This document shows positions 1 to 10,559 of a stretch of 64,000 nucleotides of DNA, in pieces. The position numbers were made by a program, and so were the translations under genes. Source of the stretch: Desarmillaria ectypa (lineage: Eukaryota; Basidiomycota; Agaricomycetes; Agaricales; Physalacriaceae). Each line of letters starts with the position of its first letter. Positions within the stretch are counted from its first letter, which is position 1. The stretch spans positions 1,364,001 through 1,428,000 of the forward strand of contig JAUDYN010000009.1 in assembly GCA_030407005.1 (NCBI GenBank), written 5' to 3'. Under the pieces are notes generated by a model that was not told the DNA's origin, made no database searches, and saw only the letters and a program-made list of their open reading frames with translations.

Positions 1-1744
1 GCCCCCATAATCGAGTTTGTCAGTTTCACTGAACGAATGCACTAGACCAAATGTCCGTTAAGGGATGATACATTAAACATAAAGATCACTGACTAAAGTT
101 GGCAAGTGATGCTGCGTCAAGATGTGCGGGGTGATCGGCGAGGAGCTATTCAATATTCCATCGGTTGGAGACAAAGGAAGAGTAGATAGTCGCTTACCGT
201 CTTCACTAGCTCCCTGAACCGAAGGTCCAGGAAAAGACTACCACAATTCGCGCCCGATCTTGCAGCAATTTCAGCGATCTCAAGATTGGTCATCTGGCCA
301 ATTATCTGGAGGGGGAAAAGCCGGTGAAATATGTCTCGAGAAACAAAAGCGGACATTACTCGGAAGGCGTACCTTGTATACGGCAAGATCGACTGTTCCT
401 CCACCGGCATCACAAACGATGAAATTCTGCGATGGCTTGAGTTTATGGAGATCTGTAAGATGTGCACAGTGAACTGCCGCGGCCTCCGGTTCTGTGATAA
501 TTCTAAGTCTATCCCTCCAATATTTATCGCCTGCACGCGAGCTTTGTACAAGGCCAGCAGAAATAGCTGCATCGCGCATGATGTCACATCCTTTAGCGTC
601 CCATGCCGCTGGAACCGTCAACCATACATCAGCCGTATCTTTGAAAACCATCGATTGTCAGACTAGCGCTAGCACCATTGAAATCCGACGTACTAAGATC
701 AGCTACCGCGCCAATTTCCCGTGTTATTTGCTCCTTAGCATATTCCCATAAACAGCTCAAGAAGTCAATGATGAGATCTATCGCCTTTTTGCCAGGCTAA
801 TAGAATATTAAATTGATGTCAGGGAAACACGAAAATAAGACAACACGTACTGGCAGCGGTGGCAGTCTAGGATCTACGGCAGATTCGTCCCGAAGTGCTC
901 GAGGCTCCAAGAATAGTTTGAACCATTCACACTTGAGGGTGTCAGGAAGTGGACCCGCATTTTTGGCTTCCAAACCCCAGGCCAGTACTCTTCCTTCTTC
1001 ATCATACAGCAAACAGGTAGGTATCTACTGATGCTTATCAGTATGTTCAAAGAAGATGAAAGGATGCCAAACCTTTCGAAACGTTTCGAATGAACCAGGC
1101 CACGTTAGTATTTGTTGGACTTTTCCGCCCGCAATCCTCGACGAGCCGTAGGCCTACAAAGAGGTCACTAATCCAATCCATACGCCAATTGGGCAGAGGT
1201 ACGCACGACGCCAGAGAAAGTGGTACCTTATAGGTATAGACCTATGAGACAGATACAGGACGGAGGAGGGTAGGGAACGCGCACCAAAGTCGATCGACAC
1301 AGACATCTTCCCTTCGTCCGGAGGCTGTGGGGCGACATCGATTCTGGCGGGCGGCGATGTAGATATTGGTGGCGGAGACATGGGCGACGGGTAATGGCTT
1401 CCTGCCATCCCAAAAGACGACTGCCGCATGGACATCGATTCGTTAAATGAGTGGCCGATAGATCCATTCAATCCGTGACCAGACGTTGGACGCGGTGTGC
1501 CCATTGACATCGTGTTTGTCGGCGGAGGTGACGGTGAGGACGTCCATGGAAGCTCCAACCCATATCCATTCTGGCTGTAGTGCGCTGGCGGTGGGGAAGA
1601 AATTGGAGTCGATTGGAACGGATTCTGGGCAACGGGATATGGAACAGGGCCAGGCTGTTGAGTTACTGGTTGAGGTTGATACTGAGATACTGGTCGGTTG
1701 CTGTGGTCGGTATTGTTATCCTTGGATTCGCCACAGCAGCTCAT
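1..1744 (-). CDS. HSPA12-like Hsp70 family ATPase, 3' end cut by the window edge
   Basis: Atypical Hsp70 of the HSPA12 type, an actin-fold ATPase thought to bind misfolded or signalling clients; such proteins are multiplied in Agaricomycetes. The start codon is at 1744. Exons: 1744-1285, 1226-1207, 1153-1073, 1024-851, 796-694, 638-373, 305-198, 145-94 and 41 to beyond base 1. All phases close, giving about 435 residues without a stop. The first 150 residues are a Pro/Gln/Ser-rich low-complexity leader not normal for Hsp70. Then come phosphate-1 (IDFGTTFSGVAYGSS), a VWLTVPAAWD segment, the EPEAAA segment and phosphate-2 (VCDAGGGTVDLAVY). The substrate-binding half lies outside the window. The 20-nt second exon carries the core of phosphate-1, so a gene finder may skip it and lose the ATP site. 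Family assignment is firm; client and role are unknown. Confidence 0.85.
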
Positions 1745-4070
1745 AATGGTGTAAGGGCAACGACCACAACGACGACCCGGCCACCTGCACGGTGACAGTG
1801 GTCAGTGGGGCGCCAAACAAGCGCCACGCGCCGTACCTTGTGGCAGTGCTTGATTGATATCATTATTTAACATAGTACTGAGTCCAAAATTCGTTGCGTG
1901 TGCTACGAAAATGAAGTCCTTCGAAGGAATAATCCGCTACCGCCCTCGTTATGGCTTTCTCCAACCTCTCAGGAAATCAAATGACAACGATATCGAGATC
2001 TGTCCTTTCTGGCCACTGATGAGATTTCTCCAAACGAGAAACAACATTCCAGTGTCGTTCACGGCATTGACCTGAGAATGAACGGGTATAAGAGTATCAT
2101 GGTTGCAACATTCATATTCACGGGAGCATACCGGCCAAGACGCCTTGATGAAGTACTACTAGGCGCAGAATAACAATGATAATCTGAGGAATCACGTCCG
2201 GTCTTCTGTCAAGAAGACAATCAATCTCAGCATAACCTTCTAACAGGCGTTTCTTTAACACCGAGAGTGAGGTGAATTGTATCAAATGGTTTCTTTGGGC
2301 AAGATAAGTAGTATCTCAGATATCAGATCGTGAACTTGTCCAGTGGAAGGCATGTACAGCAATGGCTGCGCGAGATCTATCGGTGGAAGGGTGGGTTCTG
2401 AAGAGGAAGGCGAGTCATAATAGTGCGGTAACCAATGCCCAGCAATGTTCTCTAGAATCTCTTCGGAAGTTATACTTATCGCACCTGGTGTACTCCAGCT
2501 GCAGTTTTAGCACGTCTGACATAGAAGTGGGCACGGTCCCAACGATGACCATTTAACCGTGAGAGATATTCTGCGATTCCCGAAGATGCACTCGAAGTTC
2601 AGTGTTGGTCGGCTTCATCCGAGAGCAAGTTCAGCCTTCTGGGGAAGAAGGGAAAAGATTTAGGGTGGTCTCGTCTCACCACAAGAATAGGCAACTTCCG
2701 GTCGGATACAGCGTAAAATTTAAATGCAGCAGTAGAGTGGTTCGAAACGCTCACGGCGATCAGTGAAAGACTCACGCGGTAGTGAGAGCGGCGGATTAAC
2801 TTTCGAAATGTCCAGGTCAACATCGGTATGTGCCCATTGACAGCGCCTCCGTCTCAAGATCAATGGCCTCGATGGCCGCGGCCTCGTCATTTCATTGAAA
2901 AGGGTATGATGCGGAGTCACTTCCCTGAAAGATGCAATTATGAGACGGGTTAGGCCGGTCAAACCGCCGTCGCCACATTTTGAGGCTGGATGGTGCCGTA
3001 AACGGGAGGGGAAACAGTCTGGTTGCATGCATGACAGCCATAGCATGGGATGCTGTGCTCAAGTATTGGGGTCTGCTTCATGGGTAAAATATTGGGGTGC
3101 TCTTCCATCGGTTGGCGGCGGAAGAGAGACAACTGACTAAATAGGCAAATATTTGTGAGGAAGACGAATTGCAATGCAAGGAACTTCGAGAATACAAAGC
3201 ACAGGGTGCAGAACAGAGTAGGGGTAAGCACGAATACCAAGTCAATATACCTGCTCTGTTCCTTGATCTTTTCACCGATGCTTTCGGGGGAATGGGTTCA
3301 TGTTAAGTAGTACCAGTGAGCGAATATCTGAAGTAGTCAGTGCGAAGGGACTCAACAGCAACCAACGCTCTAAACAATGTTATTTGGAAATGAACAACGT
3401 TTCAGATGCAAAAATATGGTAAAAACAATTGAAACGATACTGATATATCTTAGCGACTTCTTTCAAGCTGTCCATGGAGCACTAGAACGACACTCCGAGT
3501 CTAGCTTGAAAGGATGCATTAGTATAGTAAAATATGGACAGACATATCATCGAGAAAGGATACAAACGTTGCGGGGTTCTTGTTTTCAATTGGTCTTAGG
3601 TCAAAGGGAAGACATTTAAGGGACGTAGGAACGCTCAATTGTCGGAGATTCTGCATATGCTTTATTTAGCCTTATTATGTCACTCTTTTCTTATATGCTC
3701 TTATCGCAATTATAAAGTGTTAAGTGTAGCCTGAGGGCCATGATAGTTTGTCAGAATTATTTTCTGAATGTTCTCACTTATCTCCCGTAAAAAATATCTT
3801 GATAAGCCCTGTGGTTTAGAATTTTGTTAATGTGGAATATAATGTCACATGTCACATTTTCGATCTTATGAAGCTGTATAAGGCTGTATCATGCCTTATA
3901 TAGCATTAAATGGCCTTACTACGGGAGAGTCGACATTATTAATATATTATATTCCAAAATGAGGCACTTGCGACAGTCAATTCACGCCGCCTTCGGGAGT
4001 GCGGCGGCCCGGCTCTGCTTCATACCACGACCTTTTTTTGTTTTTCTCTCCTCGCAGCCAATAACATCCA
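1745..4070. other. 2.3 kb spacer without a supportable gene
   Basis: Only short unsupported open frames occur on either strand (longest about 108 codons, near 2720-3046 minus). None shows a recognisable domain or splices convincingly to another. The stretch 3640-3960 is AT-rich. The first few hundred bases must hold the promoter of the Hsp70-like gene, and the last part that of the small gene starting at 4071. I see no RNA gene or repeat here. Confidence 0.5.
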
Positions 4071-4456
4071 ATGGCAGCATCACGAGTCGCATCTCAAGCT
4101 CAATTATCCCAGCGTCTCTCCACTATCGCAAGAAAATGGGTCCAGGATCCGTTCCGTCACATCCAGCTCTCGGCGTTCCTCGAGTCGCTAGCCAAGCATC
4201 CCAGGCTAACGCCTCAGGCAGTTGATGCAGCTAGTGCGCTCCAGAATAACATTGTATTCAAGAAAGTATGCTTCTCCCGCGAACCTCTTGTTTTCTCATT
4301 GGTCTGGACGCCTGTTTCTATTAGTATCCACTGTCACCGAAGACTTTGAAACCGGCTTCCGTACCCCTGCACTATTCACGCCTTGTCGAGGGAATGGAGA
4401 AAAGCGCGCAAGGGATCGGTCGACCGTGGTGGAAGATTTTTTTCGGCGTCTGGTAG
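4071..4456 (+). CDS. small conserved mitochondrial-type protein of unknown function
   Basis: Two exons, 4071-4265 and 4325-4456, separated by a 59-nt GT-AG intron, encode 108 residues. The first 25 residues are rich in Arg, Ser, Ala and Gln with almost no acidic residues, as expected of a mitochondrial presequence (MAASRVASQAQLSQRLS). The second half is Lys/Pro rich and ends in a compact aromatic tail, GRPWWKIFFGVW. The tight tail and the exact phase of the intron make it a real gene. I do not recognise a named family; a small inner-membrane or assembly factor is possible but that is a guess. Its 3' end faces the 3' end of NOC2. Confidence 0.65.
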
Positions 4457-5020
4457 TGACGTGTACTTCGCAGGATGAATTCAATGCCAGGCCTCCTAGT
4501 CAGCAACTGTCTTACCTTATCCCCGAATGCTGATACTAATAATCTCTACAGCTATTATAGTATATAGTCATTTTCCCCCAAGAGTATTGCAGCATATCCC
4601 CAAGCCAAGTCTATAACTATCGGGATTTCGGAGGCACTTCCTGGGCTATCAGATTGCACAAAAAGGAACGAGTTACACGTTAACACCACCGAAGTTCGGA
4701 GGACGAAAGTCACGGAACAGTTCATAAAAATTTTATTAACACTAATCCATGGAATTTCTTGCGTCCCTGAGTTATATATGCTTCCGCGAACTTCAGGAGC
4801 TATCACATATGTATTTTCAATTTTGCTGTAAATCGTGCCTGAGCAGTCATAGTTGGCGTACGTTGGCGTCTGTCTTCGAGAGTTGCACCTTGACAACGAT
4901 CGAAACCGCATGTATTACAACTACGTAGACAAATTATGATACATGTGGGGAACGAGAACGTCGAAGCAAAGATCACAAAAATCCTCGATGTAATAACGAT
5001 GAAACGCGTATGGTGGTCCA
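4457..5020. other. spacer between convergent genes
   Basis: About 560 bases between the stop of the small mitochondrial-type gene and the stop of NOC2. It presumably carries both 3' UTRs and polyadenylation signals. A 118-codon minus-strand frame at 4555-4911 has no recognisable content and is not called. Confidence 0.5.
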
Positions 5021-7668
5021 CTAGTCTGAGAGGATTTCAGCTTTGCCTTCATGAGCCTAAAATGTATACTACTTAGCGGTAGACGCGTGAATGAGGCCAT
5101 AAAATACATACTTTCTCAACCAACTCTCTTCTTTTTTCTCGGGCCTTCCGCTGAACTTTGACATATCGCGCCAATGGCGAGTCCCCAACCTTACTCTTGA
5201 CCTCGTCCTGCCATGCATCGACATCACCTAGTCGTGCGGGTGCAATTTTAAGATTCTTCCGACGAGACTCAATCCACCTGGCACTCTCTTCCACACGCTC
5301 AATCAAAGTCTTGACGGCACCCAGTTCTTTTCCAGAACCCGACCCAACCCTGGCGGCCTTCAAGCTTCTTCTCAGCGTGACGAGGACGGGTATGACTATC
5401 TCAGGAAATGCGATGCTCCCTTGTACTGCGGCGGTCGATAGCCACTCGGCGAGTAGGAAGGACGACTCCTCGATCAACCCCTCAGCGTAGACCCTGGTCT
5501 TTTGGTACTGCTGTGGACATCGTATTTGTACTTCAAAATCCAAAGGTCTCAGGGTGCTTGATTTTGATGAAGACGACAGGGTAGATGCGAGGATCGGTAG
5601 AAGGTATGGGGAGATAGGAATATAGATTTGTGTATGCCGCGTTAAATGTAGCAGCGAACGAATAATATGCAGGTGAAACGGATATGACCTGCTGCTGGAT
5701 ATGAGCCTAAGAACGTTGTAAGAAACTGGTGTGCTAAATGATAAATTAACGCATTCGACCTACTTGATAGCACCGAGGCTGACTTGGACGAGGGGGTAGA
5801 TTAGTGGTCTTAGTTCGCCCTCGCCATCTCGTCCTGACTCGGGGTCCATGTCGCAGGCACGCGCAAGCACTAATGACCAAAAGTCGATGGAATGCACGTA
5901 CTGCCAGTTGTACACCTGCTTGTATGACTCCTAAAGAAGTACATTTAGATCACAGAGCAGCAGAAAAGCACAAGTCGAGTACCTTGGATTTGAGTTTCAT
6001 GCTATTGCGCAGGTGAATGGCTAATTGTCGGATATATCCAAATGCAAGTTGATACGATGCCGCATGATCCAAGCAAAAGATCTCTGAAGCAGAATTCTTC
6101 ATCAGATTGATGGCAGGGATGGTGTGTGCGGTAGTGGATTTTGAGGATCGGACGAGGGTGAGGTATGTTCCCTGGCATCGGCTTTAGCTTCCGAAAAGCT
6201 TGCACTTGAGAAGAAAAAAACTACCTTGAGCACATTGTCTAGGATGGAATCATCCGTGGCAGAAGCAAGTTTTCGAATGGCCAGGAAGGATGCTATCCGT
6301 ATGCTATCTTCGGCACTCGACCATAATTCCAGACATTTCTGACGTAGATATTAGTAATGTTATATCGAAAAACACAATCTTTAGCCTACCTTGAGATAAA
6401 GTTTTATAGTTTTGCGGCTACTAACTACATATGGAATGATCTTGGCGCTTTCAGTGACTGCAAGCTCGATGATCTCATTGTCAGTGAGCTGAGAAAGGAG
6501 GTAAATGACATTATGGAAATAAGATAATATGAGTTTCTGCAGCGTCTTGAACTTTTGAGTTTGTGTAGGAGGTTTACTTGAAATTCAGGTTAGGTTGACA
6601 GGCACATGATAAAAACGAGGACCTTACAATTTGCCATTTGGCAACTTCTTGTACGGCACATGGTGCTCCAAGACCACGGGAGTAAATCTCAAAGCAGTGG
6701 CGATCAGCTTGTTGTAGACTAGTCCGCATGTCAGGCCTGTTGGTAGAGGTAACATGTCAAAACGTACCAGAAGAACTATCTATGCTCCATGCCAACACCT
6801 GATCCTCTTCATTCATATGCACAGCCGACCTGAAAGCGACGAGCAATTTACGTAGGGCACGAAGAGATCGATGCTACATGACAAAATAGAATATCAATGA
6901 TCATCAAGAAGGGGGAAGGATGCAATTTACCTCGAGGAGAGCCTTCTGCCACCCTCGAATGATATCGCTTGAAAGAACGGGACGCGCAACGGCTTCATCC
7001 ATCGCGACATCCCCATCACTTTCCTCCTCTTCATCACCACTGTCTACAGCGTCTGCAGAAGGATTGAACTCAAGGAGCTCCTTGTCGTTCTCCTGCAAGT
7101 ATTTATAGAATTCCGGGTCCGTTTCCGCTAGTTTGGCTAATTCCATAAGGTGATTTTGACCTTCATCTGGGAAGTGATGAATCAGAAGACTTCAGGCCAT
7201 CAGTGGACGCAGCAAACCATCTTCCAAGTCGTCGACATCAGCAAATGAATCATTGTCACTCGCGGCATTTTCCTCGTCGTCGGAGTCGTCCGCACCCTGA
7301 GAAAAACATCAAAAGCATTCAATCGGATACAAAGGCAGACGGACCTCCGACTGGTCACCGTCCACGTCAGATCCTTCCATAAATCCAGCACCTAAAATGT
7401 CATCCACAGTCATTCTATTGTATCATGTTGTCAAATCTAATGTATTGAATGTGAAAGTAACACACCCTTTCTTATTAGGTTTATCCTCAACTTCCACATC
7501 GTTATCCATGTCCTCATCGGCATCCTCAACGGTTTTTGTCTTTGGCTTGCTAGATTTTTTCCCCTGCACTTTTTTCCGTATTTGCTGGTGCTTCCGTCTA
7601 GCTTCGATAGTTTTCTTGAGCTGTCCGCTGGAGGCAAACTTTTTCATAGACTTGGAGGCCTTGGCCAT
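5021..7668 (-). CDS. NOC2: nucleolar complex protein 2 (60S ribosome assembly)
   Basis: Noc2 acts in the nucleolus and nucleoplasm with Noc1/Mak21 and then Noc3 to mature and export pre-60S particles. The ATG at 7668 opens a Lys-rich N-terminus ([16 protein letters not shown]) followed by basic and then very acidic stretches, including [16 protein letters not shown] and a second run of Asp/Glu. The family signature [16 protein letters not shown] lies near 7090. Helical-repeat coding runs in short exons through 6.9-5.1 kb, including a KLPNGKF stretch near 6640. The last long exon holds a basic coiled tail ending [16 protein letters not shown] (donor at 5111), and a 36-nt final exon 5056-5021 ends AEILSD. 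I did not fix every inner splice site. The gene is divergent from the chromodomain gene at 8815. Confidence 0.85.
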
Positions 7669-8814
7669 TCTTCCTAGAGCGCGACGCAAGGTGAAGATAT
7701 ATAGGATAGTAAACAGGCCAAGGCGTCGCGGATAGCGCCGACTAGCGAAAGAAATTTTGATCAATCACGTGAAGTTTATTATGCTTGTACCTATTTTACT
7801 TAGAAGCTGTAGGCCATAGCCAATTTAATTTGTCCCGATTCCTGAGGAATCAGAGGATCAATATTCCTTTCAAATTTCGACGAACGTTAGCAGATCTTGA
7901 GAGATCTGCATCTAAGCCGTGTTTATGAAAGGATATATTTGACGCGTAAAACTTTTTTCCCTGAATTTTACTTTTCTCGCAGTTTGACTTGAATTTGACA
8001 GTTGTCTTATTCAAAATTTGAATTCACGTACTACAATATTGCTATCATATCGCACATTTAGACTCGATCGGTACCGCCGAAATGTACCGTCGAGGATATC
8101 TGCTGAAGGCTCTTCGTGGACTTTGACAACTCTTCTGACGCTCATAGGCTACATTGGAAAGGGTGGTCGAACCTGCAGTCCTTCCTCATTTTCACAGAAG
8201 GTACTATTCGAGTACCGAAAGGATTATGAGACACTCATATACTAATCGCGGTGCAATCTTCGTTGATATGTTCGACCAGGACACCGGCTGCCGATTCTCG
8301 CGTCTGGTTTCCGTCCTTATACCGAGGTCTATTGCTGGATAAAGCACTCAGCGTTCAAGCTTTGCAAAATTTGACGACGTATATCGTATTCACCAACGTC
8401 AACTGACTGACTGTGGCTATCGTTCTCAGACGTGTATGGTGCGAAACGGCGTCAACATCGCACATAGAATTGAATAAATTCTCATCTGGTCTATATTTTC
8501 TGCCTTATGTTTTTTATCTTTGCGAAATATATCAAGTCGAAAATCGACGTGCAGGCTGCAGCAATAGACGATCCAATTTCCGAGACGGCTAGGGGTTTGT
8601 TGACCGTGAGAAGATTGGAGCTGAGCGAACAACGCGTATTAAGGACCCTATTACCGTGTCACTCATTGACGACCACGACAGCAGCGAGCACAACACTGGA
8701 ATTGGTCATTTATCTATTTGTTATTTTCTTAGCGGCAATGCTCACCTCTGTTTGCTCTATTTCAGACTTTTTACCGGCGCTGAACGCAATTTTTCAAGTA
8801 CCGGCTCCTGTTCC
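7669..8814. promoter_or_regulatory. divergent intergenic region NOC2 / chromodomain gene
   Basis: About 1.1 kb separates the two start codons. The frame of the chromodomain protein stays open upstream to 8656, but the first strong ATG is at 8815. The upstream residues look like chance coding and are read here as 5' UTR. No further gene is visible. TATA-like and motif content was not analysed beyond inspection. Confidence 0.4.
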
Positions 8815-10350
8815 ATGCCTCCCATCCAAACACACGAAGTCATAGAAATATCCGACAGCGAGTCGGACACCTTTTCCAGCTCTTCACGCTCCAGAAAATC
8901 GAGAAGTGCCACTCTTGTGCCCTCCGAGTACAAAGTCGCGTCGCCAAAACGTTCTTTACGCTCTCATGGTCCAGGAAAGCCGTACAATGTCGCTCGTACA
9001 CCCGTCGATGACTTAGGGAGGTTTCCAAAAAGTGTTTTGCGGTCGTTTGTCGAGAGTCAGCCCGTCCCGAGTTCAGTCATCATTTCCGGCCAAAAGCTCA
9101 CGCCTACGGAAGGCTTCAACATTTTCTGGTACTGGTGCGCAGAGCGAAAGCTAATAGATGATCGGAGGAGAGCTGGTTATCTGGCGCCGTACGTCTCACT
9201 CGTCTGGTCTTTCCATCAAAGATTGACTGATGGTTTATTTCCCCCTAGGTGGACGGATGACGCTATCCTTCATGATAACTTCTTCTGCAATACGTTTCGC
9301 GTTCTTGACCAAGTGTCACAATATATTATTAAGGAGGTCATCGAAAAAGGACCAAGCGAACCGAGGGAAATACTCTTTAGAGTCTCACTTTTCAACATGT
9401 TTACCAAGCCGGCGACTTGGGAATATCTTGAAGAAAATTTGGGTCCTTTGACGTGGAAGTCCTACGACCAGGACAAATACTTTTCCGTTCTTTCGAAAGC
9501 GAAGAAGAGTGGAGTGACTCTTTATACGGGCGCCTTTCAGAAACCTGCGCCATCCTTTGGTTTCGGAGACAACTTCAAAAACCACCTTGCCCTGCTCGAG
9601 GTCTGGATGACCAGAGACCACCTTCTCGACCATATCAACAAGGCAGACTATCTTGCCGATGTCTTTGAATTCATCGCTTCGTTCCCCGGCATGGCAGACT
9701 TTACTGGCTACCAACTCTTGCTGAACCTCGGCTACACCGAGCTCTTGCAGTTCTCCGGTATGGACTTTGTTGTACCTGGGCTAGGAGCGCAGTCAGGTCT
9801 CGTAAAACTGTTTGGTGGTAGCTTGAGGAAGGCGAAGGCGAAGGTCCCTGGCATCGAAGTCGACATCATTGAGTGGATGACGAAGCATCAGAAACAGCAT
9901 TTCCAGCGCTTAGGGCTCCAATGTCCGGTATTAGGGCCAGATAACCTGCCCATGGAGCTTGCTGATGTCGAACACGCCATTTGTGAGGTCGACAAGTACC
10001 TACGAATGTCACATCCATCGCTGAAGGGATTGCACAATCGTACACACAATAAGAGGGGCAACTTCAAGCCCTCGAGTTACTGTTCAGCGAAACTGACTCT
10101 TCCCAAAGCCTGGAGCCATCCGGCCCGTAAAACCGTGCGAGTTCGAGCCAAGAGGGCCCAGATTGACAAACGTTACACGGTCGCCTACATCGGAGATATG
10201 ATGAAGGATAAGAATGGCAAGATTCTCTACAAGGTGTTTTGGGAGAACTACAGGGACGATCAGGCTACGTGGGAGCCGGAGGACGAGTTAAAGAAGGATG
10301 CCCCGTTGAAAGTGGAGGAGTTTTTGGAGAGTCGGAGGCACAGGCACTAG
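8815..10350 (+). CDS. 5-hmdU DNA kinase-helical/aGPT-pyrophosphorylase-like domain fused to a C-terminal chromodomain
   Basis: A 511-residue protein in one uninterrupted exon, rare in this intron-rich window. Layout from the ATG at 8815: residues 7-20 contain VIEISDSESD, a classical SUMO-interacting motif followed by acidic serines; a basic Ser/Arg tract follows. Residues about 80-370 carry the pattern of the all-helical domain found in phage 5-hydroxymethyl-dU DNA kinases and in alpha-glutamyl/putrescinyl-thymine pyrophosphorylases: FWYWCAER, PRWTDDAIL, NTFRVLDQVSQYI, LFRVSLFNMF, SGVTLYTGAF, YQLLLNLGYT, VVPGLGAQSG. The last 65 residues are a chromodomain (YTVAYIGD, FWENYRDD, ATWEPEDEL) with the aromatic-cage residues present. 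Inferred role: a nuclear protein tethered to methylated histone tails that binds or acts on modified pyrimidines. Domain identity comes from motif memory, not a search; catalytic activity is unproven. An alternative start at 8656 would add 53 residues. Confidence 0.75.
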   Translation: MPPIQTHEVIEISDSESDTFSSSSRSRKSRSATLVPSEYKVASPKRSLRSHGPGKPYNVARTPVDDLGRFPKSVLRSFVESQPVPSSVIISGQKLTPTEGFNIFWYWCAERKLIDDRRRAGYLAPYVSLVWSFHQRLTDGLFPPRWTDDAILHDNFFCNTFRVLDQVSQYIIKEVIEKGPSEPREILFRVSLFNMFTKPATWEYLEENLGPLTWKSYDQDKYFSVLSKAKKSGVTLYTGAFQKPAPSFGFGDNFKNHLALLEVWMTRDHLLDHINKADYLADVFEFIASFPGMADFTGYQLLLNLGYTELLQFSGMDFVVPGLGAQSGLVKLFGGSLRKAKAKVPGIEVDIIEWMTKHQKQHFQRLGLQCPVLGPDNLPMELADVEHAICEVDKYLRMSHPSLKGLHNRTHNKRGNFKPSSYCSAKLTLPKAWSHPARKTVRVRAKRAQIDKRYTVAYIGDMMKDKNGKILYKVFWENYRDDQATWEPEDELKKDAPLKVEEFLESRRHRH

Positions 10351-10559
10351 ACGTGTTATTGTGTGAGCTTTTTTCGCTGATTGCTGCCTTGATTTTTTCC
10401 GTTGCATTGCTGTCCAGTCCGTAATGTATATCTATCTGTATATAGCATAGTCATATTCCTTGTGTAGTGTACCTGGCTCAAATTAATTGGATACCACTGG
10501 AACCGCGTCACTACTTACATCTGCATCCGGCTCGGTTCCCGATCTCAACTTTGACCGTC

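Noticed and set aside
4555..4911. 118-codon minus-strand frame downstream of NOC2
   Set aside because: Lies in a convergent 3' region, has no recognisable content, and NOC2 already ends at 5021.
8656..8814. 53-residue N-terminal extension of the chromodomain fusion
   Set aside because: The composition looks non-coding and the ATG at 8815 directly precedes the conserved acidic motif.
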